This document shows, in pieces, positions 1-17,637 of a stretch of 47,874 bases of DNA. Each line of letters starts with the position of its first letter. The first letter of the stretch is position 1. This stretch comes from Pelargonium nanum (Eukaryota > Streptophyta > Magnoliopsida > Geraniales > Geraniaceae): the NCBI GenBank assembly GCA_036897485.1, contig JAYMTF010000165.1:1-47874 (forward strand). Reading direction: 5' to 3'. Below the pieces are notes generated by a model. It had not been told where the DNA came from. It saw only the letters and a program-made list of their open reading frames with translations, and ran no database searches. The position numbers were made by a program, and so were the translations under genes.

Positions 1-708
1 GAGTTTTACGGTCTGATTCAAAGAAAAGTCCGGGAAGTTCGGCATTAGTTGCACAGGCTGGGGGGTCATGGAATTTTCCATGTTTAGAATAGGTTATGAT
101 TATGCTGATTTGCTAGCTTTGGATTATGGTAGTTACTATAGGGTTAATGTAATTACTATTTCCAATTAATACAAGTAGCAAGTTCAAGGTAAAAAAAAAA
201 AGACTACAAGTCCACTATTAATCGAGTATATCTGGTAAATCTCACCAAGAAAAATTTAAGGTTCAAGACTACTTGTACCAATGCAATTATCTTTAAGAGA
301 ATAAGCGTGCATTTCATTGCATTGCATTGTATATCATATGTTTCTTTTATGCGAGGGGTTGTTGGATATAAAAGACATGTATTGGCCGAGATTTATAAAA
401 ATGAATTATACTTTTCTTCAAAAAGTCATTAAGGCATATCATCAAATTGTACGATTATCCATCACAAGTTAGGTTCGTTGTTTCTTGTAACTGAAGTACC
501 GCTTTACAAAAAAAGTAAATTGTTTTATCTTGAGAGACAATTGTTATTAACTATGGTTATGCTGCGAGAGCAAAATTATCTTGAGGAGACAATGTGATTT
601 CGTTGGACTAGAGTGTATTCTCCTGATTTTGCTATGAGTGATTAATTAATATGTGTGTTTCACATGCTATTATATTAAAATGTTGTTCATATATTTTCGC
701 ACCAATAT

Positions 709-938
709 ATGTCTACGATGCATTCAACACATCCTTGGTGGTGGTGGTGTAAGAGACCATTTTGGTGCAGTAAGGTGCCAAAAGCCCTAGACTAGGGTTA
801 AGAGGCTTTGTCTCTTTCCTGAACACTATTATTTCCTAGTTCAAACTTGTATATATGTGTCTTGTATAGGTTCCTTAGGCCGTTGCAAGATAGGATTTCG
901 GCACCTTTCTGTATCAAAAAAAAAATGTCTACGATGCA
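709..938 (+). mobile_element. SINE-like retroposon with 14-bp target-site duplication
   Basis: The 14-bp sequence ATGTCTACGATGCA occurs at 709-722 and again, exactly, at 925-938. Between the copies lie 202 bp that end in the tail GTATC followed by nine A (916-924). A short insert, a terminal poly(A) and a perfect duplication longer than 10 bp are the marks of LINE-mobilised SINE insertion. Pol III A and B boxes are not convincing here; the nearest B-box-like string is AGTTCAAACT at about 839. It may therefore be a divergent SINE or a short retroposed transcript. The perfect duplication suggests a fairly recent insertion. Confidence 0.7.
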
Positions 939-2904
939 CTACTATATGATTGTGAAGTACCAATACATGTTATGATGTACTAATATTTGTCTGAGATACA
1001 TCAATGATGTCTATTATTTTTCTCACCGGTTTTATGTCTATGATACAAAGTGTCTTGTTCTTAAATTTGTTTTTCAAACTAATGAATGTCTGATATTCAC
1101 CCCCAATTACTTGCGTTAGATATATTTGTTTCTTTCTAGGAACTTAATTTCTAGCACTTTTTCACACAAAACTAATCAAAATTTATTGTGGGTATCACCC
1201 TGTGTGTACGTGTTTTGTTCGTGATTGGCTAAATCTATATATCCCTAAATAATGTATGTATCATCGAGCATTACTATAAACAAAAGAAAGAAAAAAAAAG
1301 TTAGGAAAGAAGATAGTTGGGTACAGAAGAAGATAGTTGGCAATGAATGAATATGAGAAGAACATAGTTAGGATAGAGACAAAAAATAGAGACTAAAAAA
1401 AATGAAAACCAGAAGAGATGGTGAGACTAGTTAATGCTTTGCCAACACCACCACATTGAGCATGTGTGCTTGCCTCACTTTGTCTCCAACTTCAATTCAA
1501 TCATTCATTTCTAGCTTTACATTTCCTACAACTGGTTGCACTCACCAACAAACCACAACATTGTTCCATTTACATGTAATTAATACAGAAACTATTCAAC
1601 CATGTTACTTTTTAAATTGATAGTTAATTCAAGTGAATATAGGCCTCTCTCTCTATACAAGCAATTTTGAGTTTGCTTGGAAATGATAGGTTTTCTTTAA
1701 TCAGCAATAAGCTACTTGTATAAAGAAGCTTTCAAAATGAAAGAGATAAAAGTCAATAAGTGGAGAATGCAAAACTAGGCAATACACATGAGAGAGATTA
1801 ACATTGAAATTGACGTTGAAATTGAGATTAGACGATAAAGATTCAGATTTGGGTCGCCGAAAATGAGATTCAACATTTAATTGGTGAATCTGGTCGATCA
1901 TAACCTCCTCGGAACAACGCGTCATGGCTCCTAACTCTTTGTAGAACTCTCATGTCTGAGCAGCCATGTTCCTCGGAGAGCACTGGGTACGTGACTTTGG
2001 TCCTCATAATTGGATTAAGGTCAATTCGGATGTTAATTGTCTTGGTACGTAATCCTGAGTTCAGTGGTACAAGTGTGGTTGCTAGAGACAATAAGAGGAT
2101 TTGGTTAGGAGGTCTTTCTGCGTTAATTGGTTGGGCTAAGCGGTCTTACTGAGCTCTAGGGTCTCAAAAATGCTATTGATTTGGGTTGCAAGAATGTCAT
2201 TTTTGAGTTACGCTTGTGCGATCTATAATTTCAATCTCTTTTTCCTTTATAATTGAGATGCACATCTTTGGCGTGCTTTAATTTTGAAATACAAGTAAAT
2301 TAAATTTAAGTCTTTTGATGATTTCATGTTGGTCTCGGCAAGAAGAAAGGCAGATCTGGTGTCGAATTTTTTCGCTCATTTTTATTTGTTTTAATAGTAC
2401 TGTTTCTCACCTTATTTATTTTATTTTCTCTGTCTGTGAGTCTTCAGACGTTCCTTAAATCTCAACTTAATGATTAATATTATCCGTTTCAAAGTAACCA
2501 TTTGTTTATTTTAGTAACATGCACGACGAGGATTGATGGTTGTGTCGTGGAATGTGATGTAATGCAACACCACACCTACCTTTTTAAACTACTTTTGATT
2601 TCTTCATCTTTTTCTTTGGCACTACTTTCATATAAAAAGATGAAGTGTCGTATCTTTGTACGTTCATCATAAAATAAATAACACTAATAATGGAACAAAG
2701 GAAAAAGGAAGGTATTATTCAGATCATCAACTTTCTTTTTCCATAGTTTTATAATTGATTGAATGTGATTGCTAGTAAAGTTCTCAATGAACATTTCAGT
2801 AGTGGATGATGGACCCTACCTGCCTATGTAACTAGTTTTAGCCAACAACTCTTGAAAAATGAGAAATGTATTTTCCATATTCAACTAGCTAGTACATGTT
2901 CAAA

Positions 2905-3660
2905 ATGCATTTTGGGTGCTTAGGAAAATTGAGTCGAAATTGTTCTAAGTGTTGAAATTCTGGGAGGGAGCCGAATGCTTGGGATCTTGGAGGAGGAGCT
3001 GAAGGCTGGAGTCCAAGATCTTGGCTTCCTGCGAGCTGCGCAAGGCAACACACAAAAAAACGGAGACCTTCTCCTCATATGTGTTTTCGAGTCATCGCCT
3101 CGGGCATAAGAGTAAGATCTCAGTCGAAAGTCACAATAACTAGAGAAAGTTCTAGAAAGAGAAAATATAGAGTCTGTCACAATGTAAAATTTGTACCTTT
3201 TTCTCTTTCCAAGAGAGATATATTTATACTTACAAACCAACCTTGTCACATGTCATTGTGTGGTTAGATGTTGGTAATGTGGGGTCCGCTTTAGATCCCA
3301 CTTTTTGAATTGTGCTTTGACTTTCTGGGTGTGCCAGCCACAAGTGTCTGACGAGCTTTAGAGAACCCATAAGCCTTTCAACCATTACGAGGGGAATAGA
3401 GTCCTTGAGAGCTTCTATAGCTCGGGAAAGCATCTTAGTATCTGGGCTGAATAAGATGTCGTAGTGGTTTCCCGGCAAGGCAGGAAGTCTTGATGAAGTC
3501 TTGGCGAGGAGGGGAGATTGGAGATTATCAAACGACTCGGGAAGCCTTGATGAAGTCCCGGTGAGATGGGGAGGCTTAGAGGTTACCTAGAGAGGCGAGA
3601 AGTCTCGATGAAGTCTCAGTGAGACGGGGTTTATCTCCCAAAAACCCAAAAGATCTCGTT
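2905..3660 (-). mobile_element. LTR-like remnant, probably Ty3/gypsy
   Basis: Read on the minus strand, this stretch has the layout of a plant retrotransposon LTR. A GC-richer 5' part contains a repeated block. A TATA-like TATAAATATA follows at about 3217-3226, then a leader rich in CTCTCT and a 3' part ending near 2905. Its composition differs from the AT-rich flanks. No TG...CA ends with a target duplication could be fixed, and no gag or pol reading frame adjoins it. It is best called a truncated or solo LTR. The family is an inference. Confidence 0.4.
3484..3640. repeat. Three imperfect tandem units of about 58 bp
   Basis: The core GAAGTCTTGATGAAGTC recurs at about 3484, 3541 and 3599, each copy followed by a GGCGAG or GGTGAG-like block and then GGGG. 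The spacing is 57-58 bp. The units differ by several substitutions, so the array is not fresh. It sits in the 5' part of the LTR-like segment. Confidence 0.65.
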
Positions 3661-4165
3661 GCGTAAGCAGTAACCTGCTTTTCAGAGAATCAAAAAAGTG
3701 ACTTTCTCTTTTACAGCTTCTTCATTGTCCATTTAAATATTTTCAATCCCAATCATAACTTCATCCACAATTTGTTCACTTACCTTTTCAAAATACAAAC
3801 ACTCTGATACCCATACTCCAAGGCTCAAGCACAAATATTTATCTTAGCAGTTGATGCTGGTGTTCAATAAAATGTTTTGTATCAATATCCATGTTCAATT
3901 TCACTAATTCAAACAACAAATGAATAATAAAAAACTGTGATCAAATAACGTAGGATTGGTTCGAAATCAAAAACCTATAATATAATTTGTGCCCTAGATT
4001 ACATTGCAATGGCAAGAAACCAAACCTGATAATCCCTCCACTTTCTAGTTCAATTCTTGAAACTATCAAAGTATTCACAATCACCTAAGTTTCTATGTTC
4101 ACAGCCAATAAGTGCAGCAACATCTTTACAATAAGAATCGCAAGCAAGCATGAATTCACGAAGAA

Positions 4166-7100
4166 CTATCCCAAAGCTCTTCTCAAAAGGGATTTCTGCT
4201 CTGTCGTGAGGCTTGAAGGGTACTTGACATCAATTTTGATTCTCAAATTTCCCTTCTTCCCGGGTTCTTTCGAAATCGGCATTCCTTCATTTGGTATGTT
4301 CACCTCATGGCCAGGCTTCATAATATCTGTCACTGGGATCTCAAGCACTCTACCATCCAACGTTGTTAATAAAAAGGTTTTACCTGTAAGAGCCTCCAGC
4401 AACGTTATCTCCTGGTTCACCACCAGATCATGTCCATCCCTTTTATACAAAGCATGCGGTTTCTCCTGCACTATGAATATTAGATCTGCTGGGACGATAC
4501 CAGGTTCCTTATTACCCTTCTCCGGGAATGTGATCTTAGTGCCCTTCTTCCAACCAGGCTTTATCTCGATGGACAATGTCTCCTCCAGAGTCTGTTTCTC
4601 ACTGCAGGACATAGTTAACATAATAAATACAAATCCTTCTTCGGTTTGATGCTAAATCAAATCAGCACAATCACAACAAAATAAAGCAGGAGTGTGTGAG
4701 TCAATACAATCAGCCTTTTTAACACACAATTATAACATCAAACATATAATTTAATGACACAAACACTACCGCTAGCATATTCGCATTTCAACCAATTCAA
4801 GATGCATTGCCAGACTGGGGAAATAGAAAAGCCCAATAAAAGATTTGTGCCTATATTTACGACTGCGGAGTAGTCACTCTTTCAAAGATGCTATAAGTGC
4901 AACTGAGCAAGCTTTGCATTCTGCAAATAAGTAATTGGTGAGGATTAACTTTTTGCAACACAATCAAAGCAAAATGTGACGATGGATATAGATATTCATC
5001 CACCCATTACTCAATATTCATCAAATAACTTAATGACACATTGAATAAAGTGTGTTTTTGGGCAAATGTAAGGAGATCAAATAGTTTGAGGATCATTGGT
5101 GATTAAACTTAAAATATAAGTTTGGAGATCAAGTTCGATATGTGTAGATAAAAAACTTTCCTTCTTTCCGCTATTTTCATTACCTCGATAGGAGATACCA
5201 GTCCCATATCTCAGAGAGCAGGTATCAATCAGAGTATGACCTTTACCATCTCTACACTCAAATGGGTTAACCATCAGGAATTTCTCAAGTATCAAGTAAC
5301 TAAGCAGTCACTGTCTTCTATTGCTCACACAGTTACACAGGTAATTCAGTTGCTTGTACCATCCCTGAATCTCCAACAAAGCAACAGAAAAAGATTGTAG
5401 GTCTCTCTTATTTGTCATCACTAAATTGTGAGTCTTGTAAAATTGGGAAACTCACTCGTAGTTTGTTTGCAAGTGTATAAATAATCAACCTACATCCCCC
5501 TTTAACATGTATATAGTGAAAGGGTTAAAGAAATATTATCGTGCATAATGAAATGGTTGTTTGAAATTGGATTTTAATTCGAAAACAATTTTTTTTAAAA
5601 AAGATATAAAATGTTCAATTATTTTGTGCGTTATTGGGGCTAAAAAAAGGTGTCATATTATTAAGAGCTCTACGATGCCATAAACAGTAAATAAAAAATA
5701 AGGTATGTTAAGGAAAAAATACTATAAAACTTACCTGGAACCTAATTAATGCAAGAGTATAGTTAAGCAAATTCAGTAACCTAAAACCTAATTAAGAATG
5801 ATCAAGTATTGATAAAATATGAATCGAATCATAACTATTAGCTTTCTACTTGCTAAAAAAAGGGTAACCTTCTTATATTAAAAACATGTTAACTTCGTCC
5901 AACTTTCTGGGTGCTTTGAGGTAGTGTTCTCGGGATTAGCTTTATCTATGCAATACTGCTCCTATTTAGTTTTTCCATTATGGTATCCCAGAGGAAAAGA
6001 CTCATTATCATAAACAAACAGGTGATTCTAGAAAGTCGTCAACAACAGAAGCAAATAAAAAATCCTAAAACAGGCAGGACCTAATTGAGCACCAAACATC
6101 AGTATGAACTAACTCAAACTACGAATGTGTTTCCCACGTTGACAAAACTCACAGTAAAAAGATGACAAATGAGAGAATGCAATTGACCTAAGGCTTATGC
6201 AACATGTCTAGATCCTTTTATCATACTAACAGATGGCAGAAACTCTGAATTGGTAAGATGAAAAGGTAAATAACAGAGATGTGTTGGAAGCGTCCAAATT
6301 AGGCATCTATGGTCCAAAAGGGGTAGAATCACAAAGTCGGGTAATTGAATGACCTAATATGCAACCAAGGTTGATGACTGCTTGGCTCCATGATACCTGA
6401 GATATTCCTCACTGTAGTATCAGCGCCCATGAAAGTTACAGATGATGCAAACCGCTCTTTGGTCTATGAAATAGTTACCAACTAAAAAAAAGGTTGAAAT
6501 CTCTTTCAAACATACTGAAAGTATAGAATTGTAAGGGTTTTATTTTTCCGATTTCATACAGCTGTGAAGGTGCCTACGGTGAGAGTCAATGCTCGCTAGA
6601 TTGGAGATCAGTAAGACATGATTTTCAGGCCGCTAGAGGAGGTGGCGGACTGGCGGTGTGTGGAGACACATGCGGCGGTGGATGAGCCTGAAATATTTAT
6701 GCTTTTTTGGTAATGAGAAGGCAATCAAGCAGGTGGGACATGATCTTAATTGGACACCAGTAAGGGAACAGTAGGAACTCTACTGGAGAGGACGCCAAAA
6801 GAAAAAAGGAAAAAAAGTAAAAGAGGGTAGGTTTCATGTAACCTAGGTTTTAATACCATGTAAAATTTCTTACTTGATTAATTTCATCAAGTATCAACCG
6901 TACTACATCGTATATATGTACTAAATTGATAAGTCCTACCATTAGACAAACAAAAAAATTATATTCTATTTACAGCTTCAACATTTTCAATCTTGAGTGA
7001 ACTCTAGTTGGCCACTTCCTGGTAATTGTAGGAGAATCCAATGCCTCTATAGTGAAAAATAGAGTCTAAACTAAAATATAATTCTGCTTCTTCCATGGTT

Positions 7101-10100
7101 TTTGAGATCATCTCAACTCAATTTTATAGTTGACTGAAGTGTACAAAACCCTAAAACTTCCTGACCAATATATTAGATATTTGAGCTAATCTCCTAAAAT
7201 TTCTCACATCTGTCGATGAAGAAAAAAGTCATACTGACAAACAGACTTGCTACTACGGGTATATATAGATGCTTCTGTTTACGAAGCATTCGCTGCATAT
7301 TCTAGTACCACTTAATCTGCAACTAAGAGTCTAAGAGTACTATTAAATTATCTACATTTTTCAATTTAAACTACATATGAAGTGTACTATTACATTTTGC
7401 TTTCTTACCAACTATATGCGGTAAGAGTATTCAATGAACTAATGCCCAGAAGAAAATTAAAAAAAAGGTAAAATAACCTTGAGTATAAATTGCAAGATGC
7501 ACAACTGAGGCAAATTTAATTCTATTTCTGAAGTCTAAATATTACTATCACACTGTATTCAAGAAAAAATTGAACCAATTAATAAGATTATATATTCACA
7601 GAATTGAGATTTCGATTGATGACATGAATCTCAAATAAAAAACTAGGGGATCAATTTGAGTGATCAACTGGGTACTTTGGCACCACGTTCGATGAGTAGG
7701 CACTAGGCAGCAAATCGGTTAGTTATCTCCTTCTCAAAGACTGCCAGCACATATATATATATATATATATTTGTTAGAGATCTCCTTTCTCTACAAGCTG
7801 ATTGATGACAAGTAAAATGTTTTTCTATAAATCGGCCACTCACAAGGGGTGACACATGTACCGGGAAACAACATCGTGTTAATCGTTTGAAACAAGACTC
7901 AAGCAAAACGGAGCTGAAACTTGGGAAACAGGCTGGGCAGAGGGGTCCCACGCCCATGGGTCCGACCCCACATCCATGGAGATCTCCAGTGTCCTGCTCT
8001 AACAAGACTAAGGTTGCCCATGGCCGTGGCTCTCAATCAACAACTGTGACCACTGCTCATAATGAGTCCTCTCAACACCCGTGAGCCTTTTTCATGCCTG
8101 TGAGCCTCCTCCAGCATCCACTTCTCCAATTCAGTTCAGTTCATGACCACGGGCCCCATTCCATGACCGTAGGGACCTTTAACAACCACCATTCACCTCT
8201 CCATTCTAGTGCAAGTCCCAGTCATGGACTCATGGTAGTCCACCTAAGCTCGTGGCCTCATTTATAGATTCAAGGCAAGGAGCCTCAACAAAGCTAGAAT
8301 CAAGGGATCTCTTCCGTTCAAGGTGCTTGGTGTGTAGAAAGCCTCAAGTTAAAAAGCCCTACTAAGGCGTTGCGCCCTCATAGTCCAGGCATGTGACCCA
8401 ACCAAGGATTCAACAAAGTCAGATTCATCCCCCAAGACTCATCCCAGAGGTCCTCACCAAGGACGTGTTCATCCTATGAGTCCTCACCAAGGACCTAACT
8501 TCTCTCAAAGGTCCTCATTTGGGGCCAACTTGTAGAATTCTATCATACAAACCTTGAAGTTACGCCACATGGGTAGATTTTTCTGAGGTACAAGCCATTG
8601 TGGGTTTCATATTCCCTGAAGGTAAGCTTCGGACCCCTCACCATGGGCATCCTTAGGACATACTCAAAGATTATCAGGATGAAGAAGTCATCGATGACAT
8701 CATCATAACATCAATATGTCACCATGACATTAACATCGACCAATCATATGGCTGCCACCTCATCACCAATCTTCATGAGCATAGATACTCTATCCTTTCA
8801 ATGGAGAAAGGGAATTCAAGTTGACTTCATTTTGGACATTTAAACATTTGTCATTTCTTTTTCTAAATTCTCTTTGAACACTCTTTATAGTGCTCTGATT
8901 TCATTATAATAGATATGCTTATTCATGCCTGAAGTGAACTCAAATGTACACGCATATGTGCTCATTTGTTTCAGTCTGAAGACAAGTGTTTACATTCCAA
9001 GAGGACAAGGATTGAACTTGGGATTATTAGGCTCATTACCCTAACACGTGGATTACTGGATTAGACAAACAACGTTGATTTAATAGACACATCACTGATG
9101 ATAATACAATAATTTGCAAAGAAAAAAAAATCTCAACCAAGCTTTTATGGGTTGAGACTCAACCAAGCTTGAGGTTAATAGTTCACCATAAGGAGAATAA
9201 TAGCATTAACACTTCAGTAGAAACATAATTGCTTCGAAAAGATGAATAAGAAAAAGAAATTGAGAGAGAAGGAAAATAGGAGTTAAAGAAGAAGTGAACT
9301 ACACAATAGGAAGATAAATATCATTTAAGAATGAAATACAACTACCACTTTTCACCCTTACTATCATAGTTTTTATTTTTATTTTGTATAAGCAAGCGTA
9401 CCAACCGAGGCTCGAATCTGAGACCTCTGGAGGAGCAAACACCTTAAGCCAATTGCTTCGATGATAGTTGGTATATATTACATATATTGAGTATTGTTAT
9501 TGCAAGTCAAAACTTCAGCCAGCATAATGCAAACATGTATAATACAATAATGCTTGTTTAGTTTATGGACAAAGCCATCTATTGCATATTCATAAGAGAA
9601 TATAGCACTCAGTGAGATCTATGTCAAGATGTAGCACCGAAGGCCAAGAGGAGAAGGACAAATAGCAAGGTCTTGTGCATATAAGAGAAATAGTGAACTA
9701 ATTAATAGGCAAGTCTTTTGGTGTAGGACAAAGCCATGAACCTGGCCCTTAGGGATTGGGATAGTGACATAAATAGTAAACAAAATTGACACTAAGGAAT
9801 GAGACCTCAATTGAAGAGCAGTGACAAGTTCTAAGGATTGGCTCAGTGATCGGTTTCTAGGTTTCATTGTAAACAAAATTGGACACTCGAAATAATGTAA
9901 ATCAATAGTTCATACTGCACTTATAGGTAGGACATTTCCCATATTTATAGAAAGAATAAACTTCTGTACTGGAAACACACTGGTATCTCTACAATCCCGA
10001 ACTCAAAAGTATGTTCAAAAGGCCATCCTAAAATAATGTTGCCTACAAGTCAGTATCAGTATCAAAATAAATTGATTTGCAGACATTAGTTCAGGCAAGT

Positions 10101-10874
10101 GAAATAATAAAGTAATTATCTATAGTTTTTCAACTAAATTGGTGAAACAATAGCTCTCCAATTATCTTCTCACAATGAATTGGTCAATGTGCATCTATAT
10201 GCTCATAAAAATTCCCAATTTAAAATGCAGATCACAGAATCGATATCTTGAAAACAATTAAAAAGCATGAATTTCACATACCCAGAAACATCAGTGACAG
10301 TCCTCGAAATCCTCATCTTCTTGGTGACGCCCTTGTAGAGATCCTCCATGCTACACAGCAGCTGATGCTCCACCGGCGACGCCTTCCTCGCCGCCCCCTG
10401 ATGCTGCGACCCAGATTCCGCCGACCCATTGGAAGTCCTGAAATACCCATCTCTGGCATAGCCTCTGCCGCCACCACCCTCGGTGGTCCCGAAAAACTCC
10501 TCGTAGATATCGTCGGCGTCTCGGGGGTTGAAGCGGAAGGAGGGGTTGGGGTGCTGGTGCTGGTGGCGGTTCTGGAAGTGGGTGCCGCGGGCGTAGAAGG
10601 AGGAGGAAGAGGAGGAGGCGGGGGGCGGAGGCGGCGGGACCTCGCCGGACTTGAGAGCCTCCTCGCCGTAGAGATCGTAGATCTGGCGCTTCTGTGGGTC
10701 GCTGAGGACGTCGTAGGCCTCGGAGATGCGCTTGAATTTGGCCTCGGCCTCGGCCATGTTGGAGCGGTTCTTGTCGGGGTGCCAAATCATGGCGAGCCGC
10801 CGGTAGGCTTTCTTGAGATCGTCGTCGCTCGCATTCCGATTCACTTTCAGTATGTTGTAATAATCGACACCCAT
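4166..10874 (-). CDS. Class B DnaJ/HSP40 co-chaperone (DnaJB1/SIS1 type)
   Basis: A two-exon gene: exon 1 is 10874-10282, exon 2 is 4601-4166 with the stop. The donor after GTTTCTGG (GTATGT) and the acceptor CCTGCAG rebuild Val-Ser-Gly-Glu, giving 342 aa. Residues 1-70 are a J domain with the HPD motif at 32-34, which stimulates HSP70 ATPase. Residues 80-165 are a low-complexity linker with runs of Pro and Ser in place of a typical G/F region. From about 166 the C-terminal substrate-binding domains follow, with the family motif [17 protein letters not shown]. There is no Cys-rich zinc domain, no signal peptide and no CaaX ending, so this is a cytosolic/nuclear class B protein. The start MGVDYYN matches the usual start of the family. 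The oddity is the single intron of 5680 bp, far longer than the coding sequence and full of repeats. Family is certain; the exact paralogue is not. Confidence 0.95.
7751..7770. repeat. (AT)10 microsatellite
   Basis: Ten uninterrupted AT units lie within the DnaJ intron, directly beside the possible LTR start at 7772. Confidence 0.95.
7772..9046 (+). mobile_element. Possible solo LTR of a gypsy-type element
   Basis: The block opens with TGTTAG (7772) and closes with CTAACA (9041-9046), the short inverted ends typical of LTRs. It is richer in GC than the surrounding intron and has repeated TCCTCACCAAGGAC motifs at about 8450-8495. Near its 3' end is a TATA-like, poly(A)-signal-like stretch (about 8885-8920). 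The five bases on each side (ATATT and CGTGG) do not match, so there is no intact target duplication and the boundaries may be wrong. Confidence 0.35.
9380..9475 (-). mobile_element. Degraded tRNA-derived SINE
   Basis: On the minus strand this reads as a SINE head: GGCTTAAGGTG (A-box-like), then about 30 bp, then GATTCGAGCC (B-box-like), then an A-rich 3' end. It is plainly related to the better-preserved copy at 28179-28274, sharing the CATC-GAAGCAA/GGCTTAAGG order and the TCGAGCCTCGG block. No target-site duplication could be found, so it is older. Confidence 0.55.
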
Positions 10875-12235
10875 TTCTCAATAATCTCCGTTTCTCTCCG
10901 ATGGAGCAAAGCAAAATCAATGGTCTCTAGATACGTAGGTGTAGGTTTTGGTGTGTCAGTGACGGTGGCGGAGAGATACAGTCTCTGACGGTTATAGCTT
11001 GGAGAGCTGAAATGAGAGACCGTACCGACGTGCAAGCGAGCCGGGAAAGGGAAAGATATCTTATGGCCTTATGGGTCCACTTTGTAATATAACCAATTGT
11101 GATTTTGTCCAAAAATAACTGTTTAATTTAAAAGTCGGGAATTTAACTAACTCTTGGGGCACTCAGTTTGCAGATCAACCCACGAACAGTCGAACACAAA
11201 TTCTACACTACCAAATTTGGCCACAGTGGCTAAAGCATCCTGATAAATCAAGTCGTACGCACTAGAATCTTACTTGTCACTATCAGTCTGAATAAGCAAG
11301 TTGAAGGCACTAGAATCCTCCATCTCTACCTAAAGAGTGTGAACAAATGAAAATAATTGAAAATAAAACTTAAAACAACCGTGTGAAAGTTGTTGTCGAC
11401 TGCCCCAAACCACCACCGGGTCCACAATCTGATTCGGTAACAAACACGAAGATATGAGGGCTCCAATCGAACCACCCTCTTCAAAACTACCTTTTTCTTT
11501 CCTACAACTGCCACATATCTCCAATTGCCCTCCCCGCACATACCAATCCAAAAAACTCGCCGCAAATCTAAGTCGTCAATCCACAAACCCATCAACATTT
11601 TAACATGCTATTAAGCAAGAGCTCGTTATATAAATAAGAGATACCACAATTAGTTATATGTTAACCCAAAAGACTGTTGTTTTTCTGTGTACATGACAAT
11701 TAATTACTTTAAATTTTAAAATTCAAATTTTGTACTCCAAAAAGACTATTATATAATTTATTTAACCTTAGTATGTAACTTCTTACGAAACACAAGCTTA
11801 ATAGTTGTTTTCAATTATCTTATTCATACATTCGTGGCTATTTTTAACTTAGTGATAAAGTTGGTTTAAAATCTAAATTTAAATAGTACGAATAAAATAA
11901 AATTTTGGATTAAATTAGATAGTAAAGCAAAGTTTAGAGACCATTCTTTGGGGACAAAAATCCTCTCTTTTAAACAACTAAAATTTTGAATTATTTTTTA
12001 CATTAATATGGTATTTGAATTTGATAGATTGATCCTGCCCAAAACCATTATAAGAATTGACGCATGTGTCCTCAATTTGATTTTCTAGCTTAGAAGTCAA
12101 TAATTTAAGTTATTTATTGATTATATATCATCTGAAACAATTTTTGCAATATTTAAGGTTTAATATAAAAATGATGGTTTTATTTTCATAACTAAAATAT
12201 GATGTTATGAAACTTAGGATTTAGGAATACAATTG
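10875..12235. other. Intergenic: DnaJ promoter side and CDPK 3' flank
   Basis: This spacer lies between two minus-strand genes. The part nearest 10875 should contain the DnaJ 5' UTR and promoter. I looked for heat-shock elements (alternating GAA/TTC blocks) and a clear TATA box and did not find a convincing example. The stretch 11640-12235 is AT-rich with no assignable feature. The CDPK 3' UTR and polyadenylation site probably lie within about 300 bp below 12536. Confidence 0.5.
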
Positions 12236-12535
12236 ATTGACATTAATGAATAATGGTTCAAACAAAGCCCATTTGAAGTTAAAAATGGTCTCTGCACAAA
12301 GGTTAGAAACCACAGAACACTATCACTATGTAAATCACATACAACACAATGGACAAATATACAAGAAAATGTTACATGAATCCCACAAAACCAACCATAA
12401 TATATGTCTTGTCTTCTCTAACTATCAAGCTCATGCTCATGCCAAAACCAGCCCTCACAACCAAAGAATAACCATAAACTCCCCTTCATTCGAATTCGAC
12501 GCCCATACTTGTTACTTACCTATACAACATTTCGC

Positions 12536-17637
<5,102 letters not shown>

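Larger units (their letters stand above)
1..4165. other. Intergenic, repeat-rich; no gene supported
   Basis: All six frames hold only short open stretches with no recognisable domain. The stretch contains a SINE-like insertion (709-938), an LTR-like segment (about 2905-3660) with a three-unit tandem repeat (3484-3640), and AT-rich spacer. The part just below 4166 is the probable 3' UTR and terminator of the minus-strand DnaJ gene. I see nothing interpretable at 940-2900 beyond a short hairpin at about 2162-2212, whose arms read CTCAAAAATG and CATTTTTGAG. Confidence 0.6.
4602..10281 (-). other. 5.7 kb intron of the DnaJ gene, repeat-laden
   Basis: This is the only intron of the DnaJ gene, bounded by a GTATGT donor (10281) and a CTGCAG acceptor (4602) on the minus strand. 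It carries an (AT)10 microsatellite (7751-7770), a GC-richer block at about 7880-8700 inside a possible solo LTR (7772-9046), and a degraded tRNA-derived SINE (about 9380-9475). No coding exon was recognised inside it. The rest is AT-rich sequence that I cannot assign. Confidence 0.75.

Noticed and set aside
2162..2212. Hairpin CTCAAAAATG...CATTTTTGAG
   Set aside because: A 10-bp AT-rich stem is common by chance in such sequence, and there is no sign of a microRNA precursor.
3484..3640. CRISPR-like spaced repeats
   Set aside because: Only three imperfect units, in a plant LTR-like setting, with spacers that are themselves similar.
4095..4649. 184-codon plus-strand open frame
   Set aside because: It is the antisense of DnaJ exon 2, whose minus-strand product matches the family along its whole length.
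5077..5295. 72-codon minus-strand open frame
   Set aside because: The sequence (GATCTCCAAACTT, GATCCTCAAACTA) is the same kind of repeat text as in the fold-back elements, not a gene.
7703..8084. Overlapping open frames on both strands in the DnaJ intron
   Set aside because: They lie in the GC-richer LTR-like block and match no transposon protein that I recognise.
10248..10988. 246-codon plus-strand frame and 189-codon minus-strand frame over DnaJ exon 1
   Set aside because: Both are GC-rich shadows of the J-domain exon; their compositions (Val/Gly/Arg-rich) match no family.
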